DNA of 9,284 nucleotides. It comes from an uncultured Eubacteriales bacterium. Lineage in GTDB: Bacteria; Bacillota; Clostridia; Tissierellales; Peptoniphilaceae. The notes beneath the pieces were generated by a model that was given only the letters and a program-made list of their open reading frames with translations, did not search any database and was not told where the DNA came from. The translations under genes and the position numbers were made by a program. The DNA lies in contig UQDI01000038.1 of assembly GCA_900539725.1 (NCBI GenBank), positions 1 to 9,284 on the forward strand. The letters are read 5' to 3'. Numbering within the stretch: the first letter of the stretch is position 1; every line of letters starts with the position of its first letter. Below are positions 1 through 5,878 of this stretch, piece by piece.

Positions 1-31
1 TCGTTCTTTTCACTTTTATTCAGTTTTGCTT

Positions 32-54
32 GTCATATGGTTTTTCCAGATGAC
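32..54 (-). promoter_or_regulatory. 5' leader hairpin of a transcript leaving the left edge
   Basis: An imperfect inverted repeat on the minus strand, GTCATCTGG / CCATATGAC, is separated by five A residues. It has nine positions with one mismatch. It begins about where the transcript from the promoter at 61-89 should start, so it would form a hairpin at the extreme 5' end of that RNA. No T run follows, so it is not a simple terminator. It could protect the 5' end or belong to a larger leader structure beyond the window. Confidence 0.4.
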
Positions 55-60
55 TTATCC

Positions 61-89
61 ATTCTACCATTTATTTTGTTTCTTGTCAA
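61..89 (-). promoter_or_regulatory. Sigma-A type promoter reading leftward out of the window
   Basis: On the minus strand there is a perfect -35 TTGACA (84-89), a 17-bp spacer and a -10 TAGAAT (61-66, five of six matches to TATAAT). Transcription would start near position 54 and proceed off the left end, so the gene served is not visible. The promoter lies downstream of the terminator at 174-203, which fits the start of a separate transcription unit. Confidence 0.8.
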
Positions 90-173
90 GTACTTTTTTA
101 AAGAATTTTATTTTTTTCTTAACAATAGTTTTTATTGATATTCATCTTTGATTTTTAGTTTTTGAACGAGCAG

Positions 174-203
174 AAAAAAGCAGTGGCCATAAATCCACTG
201 CTT
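174..203 (-). terminator. Rho-independent terminator of the eight-gene operon
   Basis: A perfect 9-bp stem, AAGCAGTGG with CCACTGCTT (178-186 with 195-203), has an 8-nt loop and is followed on the minus strand by a run of six T. On the plus strand the hairpin is not followed by a T run, so it points leftward. It is the first terminator-like structure after the GNAT gene, about 250 bases downstream of its stop codon, and would end the long operon or any RNA encoded in the interval. Confidence 0.85.
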
Positions 204-283
204 CTTACTATGATTTTCTTATTTATTTTTATAGATTTCGTTTATAACGTACATTCATTTCTTAGATAAAATGAGATGATTAC
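204..283. other. AT-rich spacer without a gene
   Basis: I see no credible coding sequence here. On the plus strand a -10-like TAAAAT (267-272) lies just before the structured element at 284 and a TATAAC lies at 243-248. Neither has a recognisable -35 at the right distance, so any plus-strand promoter is tentative. Confidence 0.5.
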
Positions 284-436
284 GCGAAGTGGACCGACGA
301 GGCAAGCGGAGTGTATATGTGATACTCGAGCATTGCCGAGGAAGAAACGAGCGTAAGGGCTCATTTGAAGAACCTGACCCATCATCAAAACTTCGTTTTG
401 GATGGGACCCCAGAACCTTGGTGTTTCACACTTTGC
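284..436 (+). ncRNA. Candidate structured RNA (multi-hairpin, closed by a terminal stem)
   Basis: This 153-base block is about 50% G+C, well above its AT-rich left flank. On the plus strand an 8-bp terminal stem pairs 284-291 with 429-436. Inside are four helices: GGCAA/TTGCC (301-305 with 333-337) capped by 309-314 with 322-327; GAGC/GCTC (349-352 with 359-362); CCCATC/GATGGG (378-383 with 401-406); and within the last, CAAAAC/GTTTTG (386-391 with 395-400). The joining segments are rich in G and A, and AGAACC occurs twice. Two pairs (286-434 and 313-323) are G-U on the plus strand but would be C-A mismatches on the minus strand, so I favour plus. It lacks the hallmarks of RNase P, tmRNA, SRP RNA and T-boxes that I looked for. 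The clostridial raiA noncoding RNA is a possible family, held weakly. A minus-strand role in the operon's 3' untranslated region remains open. Confidence 0.5.
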
Positions 437-449
437 AAGAAATGTTTAA

Positions 450-977
450 TTATGAAAGTCTTAACTCCTTATATCTAATGAGCTCCACTTCCCCCTTATT
501 CTTGAAATTCCTCTTTACCGTCTCGTAATAATACATCTCATTCTTCTGCATGACTCTCTTCGAAGCTATGTTTTCTCTTTCAAATGAGCCGAATACATTC
601 TCCACGCCATGCTCCCTATGAAGTGCTTCCATAAACGCTTTCAGTGCTTCGCTCATGTAGCCTTTGTTCCAGTACTTTGGATTAAGGCAGTAGCCGAACT
701 CGGCGTCCTTTAGTCCATCGCCAAAGATTCTCGCGTCTATGGTCCCAATCATCTTGTCATTTTCTTTTAGGACGATTGCCTTGAGCGCGTATGAATCTTT
801 CTCCTTAGCTTCTTTACTAAGTGCGTCTAATATTTTTTCTGAGTCTTTAAGGCTTATATGCGGCTTCCACGAAAGATATTTTGTCACTTCTTCAAGCTTT
901 GCGTACTCAAACATATCTTCCGCGTCGTCTACGCTCGCGTCTCTTAAGATTAGTCTTTCTGTCTCTATGTCTTTCAA
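450..977 (-). CDS. GNAT family N-acetyltransferase (RimJ/RimL-like)
   Basis: This is a 175-residue protein with the layout of the RimJ/RimL-type GNAT acetyltransferases, which move an acetyl group from acetyl-CoA to an amine, often a protein N-terminus or a small molecule. It opens with the typical TERLILR (6-12). The acetyl-CoA-binding motif A is YWNKGYMSEAL (102-112), a variant of the usual W-G-K-G-Y-A-T-E-A. Motif B is ENIASKRVMQK (135-145), where the common K-x-G-M is K-N-E-M. The start codon is TTG (975-977), chosen because AAAGGAAG (988-995) lies ten bases upstream and TERLILR then falls at the usual distance from the N-terminus. It is the last gene of the operon, 29 bp after the alcohol dehydrogenase. 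The substrate cannot be predicted. Cytoplasmic. Confidence 0.85.
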   Translation of the reverse strand: MKDIETERLILRDASVDDAEDMFEYAKLEEVTKYLSWKPHISLKDSEKILDALSKEAKEKDSYALKAIVLKENDKMIGTIDARIFGDGLKDAEFGYCLNPKYWNKGYMSEALKAFMEALHREHGVENVFGSFERENIASKRVMQKNEMYYYETVKRNFKNKGEVELIRYKELRLS

Positions 978-980
978 TTA

Positions 981-1008
981 AAACTATCTTCCTTTGTATA
1001 TATAGTTT
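981..1008 (-). promoter_or_regulatory. Small hairpin carrying the GNAT ribosome binding site in its loop
   Basis: In the 29-base gap before the TTG start, AAACTAT (1002-1008) and ATAGTTT (981-987) can form a 7-bp stem. The 14-nt loop contains the AAAGGAAG ribosome binding site. The stem overlaps the stop codon of the preceding gene, so ribosomes finishing the alcohol dehydrogenase would melt it. The stem is AT-rich and weak, so any regulatory effect is uncertain. Confidence 0.3.
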
Positions 1009-2161
1009 ATTCGTATGCTTGTTCGTAAATATTGATAATGTCTTCAAGTTTTAGATCCGAGTAGCTTGTCTTGTAAACATCTGTCTTCTTTGCCATGGCT
1101 TCGATTGAGTCTCTTGGAATATCTAACTCCTTAAGTGTTGTTGGCGCGCCAATGGATTTGAAGAAGTCTTGAAGCTTTTCAATGGATTTGATTGCGGCTT
1201 CGTCGTCTGTCATATTAGATGTATCCATCTTCCAAACGTTTTCTGCCCATCTTCTAAATTTCTTTTCATGTCCCTTGTAAACGTATTTTAGGTAATTTGG
1301 ATGCATTACTGCAAGTCCCATACCGTGTGAAACGTCGTAGAAGGCAGATAATGTATGTTCAAGTCTGTGGCTTAGCCAGTCTGAGCGCTTGCCAAGTGAT
1401 GTTAGGCCGTTTATTGCAAGTGTTGACGCCCACATAAGATTTGCTCTTGCTCTGTAGTTTCTTGGGTCTTCTAAAGCTATATAAATGTTTTCGATTACAG
1501 TTCTCATAAGTGCTTCACTGATTTCATCAGTAGTATTTTCTTCGTCTGGCATTGAGAAGTACTCTTCCATGATATGGCTGAACATATCTACTGTACCGCT
1601 GATTAAGTGATGCTTTGGTAATGAATATGTGTATGTCGGATCAAGGATGGAGAATTTTGGATAACATGGCTCGCCACCAAAACTTAGCTTTTTTTGTTCT
1701 TCCCAGTTAGTGATAACGCCGCCGTTATCCATTTCACTGCCTGTTCCAGCCATTGTCAAAACGCTTCCTAATGGAGTTGCATCTAAAACATCGTCTTTGT
1801 CAATGAAATATTTCTTCCAGAAATCTTCGTCAGTCTTTGCGCCAGCAGCTATTGCCTTAGAGCAGTCAATAGTTGAGCCGCCGCCAACTGCTAGGATGAA
1901 GCCTATGTCGTGATCCTTTACAAGTTTGATACCTTCATAAACTTTCTCAACTCTTGGGTTTGGCATTATATCTGAAAGTTCGTAAACTTCCTTACCTTCA
2001 AGCGCTTCCATGACCTTATCGTAGATGCCGTTCTTCTTGATGCTGCCCTTACCATAAGTAAGTAAAACCTTCTTATATGGCTTCATCTCTTCCTTTAGCG
2101 CCCTGATCGATCCTTCTCCAAAATGAATTTTAACCGGATTATAAAAATAAAATGCGTCCAT
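1007..2161 (-). CDS. Iron-containing alcohol dehydrogenase (YugJ/BdhA-like butanol dehydrogenase family)
   Basis: This 384-residue protein is full length for the group III iron-dependent alcohol dehydrogenases and closely resembles B. subtilis YugJ and clostridial butanol dehydrogenases. These enzymes interconvert aldehydes and alcohols with NAD(P)H, typically disposing of reductant in fermentation. The N-terminal domain holds YGKGSIKKNG (36-45) and the dinucleotide-binding GGGSTIDCSKAIA (93-105). TGSEM (140-144) follows. The C-terminal helical domain has the expected metal ligands D192 and H196 (in VDMFSHIMEEYF) and H265 and H279 (in DWLSHRLEH and YDVSHG), so it should be active. The ATG has GGGAGG (2169-2174) seven bases upstream. 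That site abuts the stop codon of the LCP gene, 14 bp away. Physiological substrate unknown. Cytoplasmic. Confidence 0.95.
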   Translation of the reverse strand: MDAFYFYNPVKIHFGEGSIRALKEEMKPYKKVLLTYGKGSIKKNGIYDKVMEALEGKEVYELSDIMPNPRVEKVYEGIKLVKDHDIGFILAVGGGSTIDCSKAIAAGAKTDEDFWKKYFIDKDDVLDATPLGSVLTMAGTGSEMDNGGVITNWEEQKKLSFGGEPCYPKFSILDPTYTYSLPKHHLISGTVDMFSHIMEEYFSMPDEENTTDEISEALMRTVIENIYIALEDPRNYRARANLMWASTLAINGLTSLGKRSDWLSHRLEHTLSAFYDVSHGMGLAVMHPNYLKYVYKGHEKKFRRWAENVWKMDTSNMTDDEAAIKSIEKLQDFFKSIGAPTTLKELDIPRDSIEAMAKKTDVYKTSYSDLKLEDIINIYEQAYE

Positions 2162-2175
2162 CTTTCTTCCTCCCT

Positions 2176-3165
2176 TTATTTAAATATCTTTGTGAATAGT
2201 TTAGCAGTCTCTTCCTCATCTGCGATGAAGTAGGAAGCACCGCTCTCGTACTTGTCTGTGCCTGGTATAGTCTCAATCGTAAGCTTATCTTGCGAATACG
2301 ATGTAAAGACTTTGGCCAGTTCAAGCATTTCATCTATGCTAATGTTTGTGAGTATATGCTCAAGTCCTGCCTGTATCATGCGTGGCAGCTTTGTCACGTT
2401 GTTTGCGCTAAGCGTTTGCTTCATAAGCTCCTGGATAAAGTACTGTTGATGAGTGACTCTGCCGACGTCACCAAGGAATTTGTCGCCTTGACCTTTATTT
2501 GACTTTCTAAATCTAAGAAACTCCATCGCGCCCTTGCCATCAATCTTTTGCTTGCCTTTTTTTAGGTGAATGTGTAGTGGCGGCGAGTCTGTCGGGTCAT
2601 CGTAGTCCATGTCAAATGGCACGTCGATTTCAACCCCGCCTATAATGTCGACTATGGCCTTAACACCTTTGTAGTCAACGGCGATGTAATTAGTGACATC
2701 AACGTTAGAAAACTCTCTAAGCGTGTCGATGGCTGCGTATGGACCGTCCTTCGCGAAAGATGCATTGATCTTTCTCATGCCCTCGTGCCCAGCTATCTTG
2801 ACCTTGGTGTCCCTTGGTATGCTCACTACATTTACTTTACCCGTTTTCTTGTCAATCTTAACAAGCATTATCGTGTCAGATGGGTTTCCTGTAGTAAAAT
2901 ACCTGTCTTCACCAGTTTTGCCATCAAGAGTCGCAAGTTTTTTCTTGATGTAATCAAGACCATGCTCCCCGTCAATACCGAAGAAAGCAAAGACCAACTC
3001 GCCCTCAAGCTTCTCCTCAGTCTTTTGATTTATCTTAGTTTCGTCGACTATAACTAGCTTGTTGTCTTTCTTTGACAGCTTTCTGTAATAATATAGTCCG
3101 AAGAATAGTATAAAAACTAATAGCGATATTAAAAATATTTTAAAAAACTTAATAAATTTCTGCAT
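2176..3165 (-). CDS. LytR-CpsA-Psr (LCP) family cell-wall polymer transferase
   Basis: This 329-residue membrane-anchored protein belongs to the LCP family, whose members attach undecaprenyl-linked glycopolymers such as teichoic acid or capsule to peptidoglycan on the outer face of the membrane. A short basic N-terminus precedes one membrane segment (about 8-27). The LCP domain covers roughly 57-250: FFGID (61-65), SDTIMLVKI (96-104), VSIPRDT (114-120), KINASF (132-137), VDYKGVKAIVDIIGGVEI (163-180), GAMEFLRFR (212-220) and GDVGRVTHQQ (232-241). The acidic residue D97 and arginines R118, R218, R220 and R236 match the conserved pyrophosphate-binding positions. The remaining 80 residues form a short C-terminal extension. 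The ATG lies inside the end of the MATE gene (17-nt overlap) with a GAGG site nine bases upstream, so translation is probably coupled. Confidence 0.94.
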   Translation of the reverse strand: MQKFIKFFKIFLISLLVFILFFGLYYYRKLSKKDNKLVIVDETKINQKTEEKLEGELVFAFFGIDGEHGLDYIKKKLATLDGKTGEDRYFTTGNPSDTIMLVKIDKKTGKVNVVSIPRDTKVKIAGHEGMRKINASFAKDGPYAAIDTLREFSNVDVTNYIAVDYKGVKAIVDIIGGVEIDVPFDMDYDDPTDSPPLHIHLKKGKQKIDGKGAMEFLRFRKSNKGQGDKFLGDVGRVTHQQYFIQELMKQTLSANNVTKLPRMIQAGLEHILTNISIDEMLELAKVFTSYSQDKLTIETIPGTDKYESGASYFIADEEETAKLFTKIFK

Positions 3166-4546
3166 CTAAAATTACCTCATCTCCCGCCTTGCTCATGGCC
3201 TTGAACTCTCTAATAACAAAGAACATTGCTAGTAGAAAGGCTATGAAGTCTGCGATTGGTGTTGCATAAAGCGCTCCTAGTATGCCAAAGAAACGTGGCA
3301 AAACTATAATAAGTGGCAAATAGAAAAGTACTTGTCTTGTTAATGAGACGAATATACCTAAACGCGCCTTGCCGATGGATGTGTAAAAGTTTGCCGTGAT
3401 CGGTTGAAGTCCGTTAAGCGCCGTCATAATCATAGTTATACGAAGTAGTATGGTAGTAAACTCCATATATAGCTCGTCACCTTTACCAAAGATGTTGACA
3501 AAGGCATGTGGCCAAATCTCAACTAATAAGAAGAATATCGTGCTGTAAATGATTGAGACTTTAATCGTTGTTAGATAAGTATCTTTAACACGTCTGTAGA
3601 TTTTAGCTCCGTAATTGTAGCCGATGATTGGCTGTCCGCCTTGAGCGAGACCTATGTTAAAGCCGATCAAGACGATGTAGAGCTTTGATGCTATGCCGAC
3701 TGCGGCTAGCGGTATATCGGGTCCGTACTTACTCATCGCGCCGTAGTAAGTCATGACGTTATTCATAACTATCTGAACTACTACCATGGCCAATTGATTG
3801 ATGCAAGCCGCCGAGCCAAGCTTAAGTATGGCACCTAGCTCCTCTGGATATATCTTAAAATCTTTTTTACGCACCGGATCGTCTTTTAAGAAAAATATAT
3901 AATAAAGTGCTAGTAAAAAGCTCACAGTTTGTCCGATGAATGTCGCCCATGCAGCGCCTTTGATGCCCATATTTAATGGAACCATAAATATGTAGTCTAA
4001 AACAATATTAAGTAGTGCTCCTACTACATTTAGCATCATCGCATACTTCGGCGAGCCATCTGCCCTGATTATATGTGATAGAGCTGTCGAAAATACTATG
4101 AACACTATTGCCATGGATGTGATTGAGGCATAGTCATATGCGTATTGGAATATGTTTTCGCTTGCGCCGAATAATTTTAGTAGCGGCTCTAAATATACCA
4201 TAACCAAGGTAATTTCAAGTCCTGCGAAAAATAAAAGTCCTGTGATGCCTGTCGCGACTATCCTTTCTGCTCTTTCATCCTCGCCTCTACCCTTGTAGAT
4301 GCTGTAGTTTGACGCGGTTCCTATGCCTAGTAATAGGGCAAGTGCCGTTGATATTGTGGTTATGGGGAAACTGACTGTAGTAGCAGCGTTACCCAAGTGT
4401 CCGACGATATTGCCGATAAAGATTTGATCGACTATATTGTATATAGCACTTACCAAGAAGGCTAATATCGATGGAACAGCGTATTTAATTAGTAATTTAT
4501 ATATTGGCTCTCGAACCAATGGATTCATGTATCTATCTTCTGTCAT
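3149..4546 (-). CDS. MATE family efflux transporter (MepA-like)
   Basis: This 465-residue integral membrane protein has the usual 12 hydrophobic segments of MATE transporters, which export cationic drugs or metabolites in exchange for Na+ or H+. It begins with the family-typical NPLVREPIYKLLIKYAVPSI (8-27). Residue D40 lies in the NIVDQIFIG segment. RADGSPKYAM (161-170) and QGGQPIIGYNYGAK (302-315) are signatures of the MepA-like subgroup. The frame stays open 25 codons further upstream, but I chose the ATG at 4544-4546 because AGGAGG (4553-4558) lies six bases before it and the extra residues are poorly conserved-looking, basic and inside the preceding gene. The last 17 bases overlap the LCP gene. 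Substrate unknown. Its place between a phosphatase and a wall-polymer enzyme does not identify one. Confidence 0.93.
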   Translation of the reverse strand: MTEDRYMNPLVREPIYKLLIKYAVPSILAFLVSAIYNIVDQIFIGNIVGHLGNAATTVSFPITTISTALALLLGIGTASNYSIYKGRGEDERAERIVATGITGLLFFAGLEITLVMVYLEPLLKLFGASENIFQYAYDYASITSMAIVFIVFSTALSHIIRADGSPKYAMMLNVVGALLNIVLDYIFMVPLNMGIKGAAWATFIGQTVSFLLALYYIFFLKDDPVRKKDFKIYPEELGAILKLGSAACINQLAMVVVQIVMNNVMTYYGAMSKYGPDIPLAAVGIASKLYIVLIGFNIGLAQGGQPIIGYNYGAKIYRRVKDTYLTTIKVSIIYSTIFFLLVEIWPHAFVNIFGKGDELYMEFTTILLRITMIMTALNGLQPITANFYTSIGKARLGIFVSLTRQVLFYLPLIIVLPRFFGILGALYATPIADFIAFLLAMFFVIREFKAMSKAGDEVILDAEIY

Positions 4547-4552
4547 CTTTCG

Positions 4553-4558
4553 CCTCCT
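4553..4558 (-). promoter_or_regulatory. Ribosome binding site that sets the MATE start
   Basis: The minus strand carries a perfect AGGAGG, overlapping the TAG stop of the histidine phosphatase gene and six bases before the ATG at 4546. It argues against the 25-residue longer reading frame. Confidence 0.85.
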
Positions 4559-5162
4559 ATACAAAGTTGTCGTAGTCTTCGTCGTCATGAAGGAGCTTAA
4601 ATGCGCCTTCATCGTAATCATATATCTTAAGGCTCAGCCCCTTTATGAGCTCCACCTTATTTGTATCCTTTAAGTCAAGTCCTTCTAGTACAGTCGTTAT
4701 CACTCTTAGCTTGCTGCCGTGAGTCATAACGAGTACCTTCTTATAATCTTTTTTCACGAGCGCTTCAATAAAGGCCTCGGCGTCTTCACGTGCGTCTCTA
4801 TATGGGTAGATGCCGCCCTCGTTAAAAAGGTCCGGCCGTGACATAATCAAGTCTTCGCGCTCTGGGTCAGTCGCAACGCTCTCTGCCCAAGTCATGCCTT
4901 CGTGGCTAAGCATAGATACTTCTCTAAGCCTTCTGTCTGGCGCTATATCAAGTCCAAGCGCTTCGTTAATAATTTCAGCGCTATCCATAGCCCTCTTTTG
5001 ATCGGAGGAGTATATGACTTCGATGCCTTCATCTTTTAATCTAGTTCCTAGCTCCTTAGCCTTTACTTTGCCCTCAAGTGTAAGAGGAGAATCAAGTAAG
5101 CCTTGAATTCTCCTCTCCTTGTTGTATTTAGTTAATCCGTGCCTTGTAAAATATATTATCAT
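4557..5162 (-). CDS. Histidine phosphatase family protein (phosphoglycerate-mutase-like)
   Basis: This 201-residue protein belongs to the branch-1 histidine phosphatases, which hydrolyse or transfer phosphate through a phospho-histidine. The catalytic RHG is at residues 7-9 (H8), with the following N-x-x-x-R-x-Q-G pattern at 14-21. SSDQKRAMDSA (52-62) supplies R57, REVSMLSHEG (80-89) supplies the acidic catalytic residue E81, and MTHGS (146-150) supplies the second histidine H148. All core residues are present. The substrate is not determined; members act on phosphoglycerate, alpha-ribazole phosphate, phosphoserine or nucleotides. The frame extends 54 codons upstream into thyX, but the conserved domain starts at MIIYFTRHG, so the ATG at 5160-5162 is right. 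It overlaps the thyX stop codon by one base (TAATG), implying translational coupling. Confidence 0.92.
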   Translation of the reverse strand: MIIYFTRHGLTKYNKERRIQGLLDSPLTLEGKVKAKELGTRLKDEGIEVIYSSDQKRAMDSAEIINEALGLDIAPDRRLREVSMLSHEGMTWAESVATDPEREDLIMSRPDLFNEGGIYPYRDAREDAEAFIEALVKKDYKKVLVMTHGSKLRVITTVLEGLDLKDTNKVELIKGLSLKIYDYDEGAFKLLHDDEDYDNFV

Positions 5163-5875
5163 TAATTCATGTGCTCGATAAGAGCCTTCATAGCTACTGG
5201 GAATTGTTCTAAGCTTAAGTCGTAGACAACTTTTGCGTAATCTCTGATTTCCTTTTGTGCGTGAGCGTCCATCCTTTGCTTGATAAAGTGCGCAACCGAT
5301 TGAAGAGATGCAGTCCAGTACCATCTTACATATAAGCCGTAAGCTGGTAGGAAAAGTCTTGCTTGTTCAGAGCAAATGCCGTCTTCCATAGCTTTTTCGT
5401 AAAGTCCTTCGCCTTTTTCTATAAGCTCAAGTAAATTTTTAGTGTATTCAGCTCCTAATTCAGTCGCAACCGGATCGCCGCTGCCTTGCTTTTTATTGTC
5501 AGGCATGCTTCTCCATTCATTTTCGCTTGGTACATAGAAAACTGGTTCTTCAGTAACATAGCGTCTTGAAGATTCGTTCCAGCCGTTCATTGTGTCGCCA
5601 ATGCCTTCCATGTGAGATGAGCCAACGATGTACTTCCACCATTGTCTTGCTACCATCAGTGGCGCATACACCTCGAATTGTAGCATCGCATGTCTAAATG
5701 GCGATGTGTGATCATTCTTAGCTAAAAAACTAATTAATTTCTCGTCATTTTGATCCAATTCAAAAGATTCTTTTTGATAAGAAACTCTTGCCGCGTTTAC
5801 TACAGTAAGGTCGCTACCTAAGTGGTTTACAAGCCTTACGTATCCTTTATCTAAAACATTTTTCATCTTTTCCAT
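5162..5875 (-). CDS. thyX: FAD-dependent thymidylate synthase ThyX, variant signature
   Basis: This 237-residue protein is ThyX, which makes dTMP from dUMP using methylene-tetrahydrofolate, FAD and NADPH. Family marks are NAARVSY (27-33), HTSPFRH (56-62), VARQWW (75-80), NESSRRY (100-106), R173 in QARLFLP, and QRMDAHAQKEIR (200-211) with R201. The signature is unusual. Canonical enzymes have R-H-R-x-x-S soon followed by N-E-x-S-x-R. Here the R-H-R triplet reads K81-Y82-I83, S86 is kept, and about ten extra residues (around 88-98) precede N100. The later N-x-R flavin motif reads S-L-Q (190-192). This may mark a recognised ThyX subgroup rather than decay, since the rest is intact. The gene starts three bases after guaB, with AGGGA seven bases before the ATG. 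It is probably a homotetramer in the cytoplasm. Confidence 0.93.
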   Translation of the reverse strand: MEKMKNVLDKGYVRLVNHLGSDLTVVNAARVSYQKESFELDQNDEKLISFLAKNDHTSPFRHAMLQFEVYAPLMVARQWWKYIVGSSHMEGIGDTMNGWNESSRRYVTEEPVFYVPSENEWRSMPDNKKQGSGDPVATELGAEYTKNLLELIEKGEGLYEKAMEDGICSEQARLFLPAYGLYVRWYWTASLQSVAHFIKQRMDAHAQKEIRDYAKVVYDLSLEQFPVAMKALIEHMN

Positions 5876-5878
5876 ATC

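Noticed and set aside
284..436. T-box, RNase P RNA, tmRNA or SRP RNA
   Set aside because: GATGGGACC faintly recalls a T-box motif, but the full T-box sequence, a specifier stem and a downstream plus-strand gene are absent. The GAGGAAG segment is not the RNase P GAGGAAAGTCC, and the SRP GGAAGCAGC motif is missing on both strands.
289..528. A 79-codon plus-strand open frame
   Set aside because: It has no ribosome binding site, runs through the structured element and then antisense into the 3' end of the GNAT gene. The RNA structure explains the sequence better.
4547..4621. Longer N-terminus for the MATE protein
   Set aside because: The extra 25 codons lie within the preceding gene and before a perfect AGGAGG that serves the ATG at 4546.
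5163..5324. Longer N-terminus for the histidine phosphatase
   Set aside because: The 54 extra codons overlap thyX, and the conserved domain begins exactly at the ATG at 5162.
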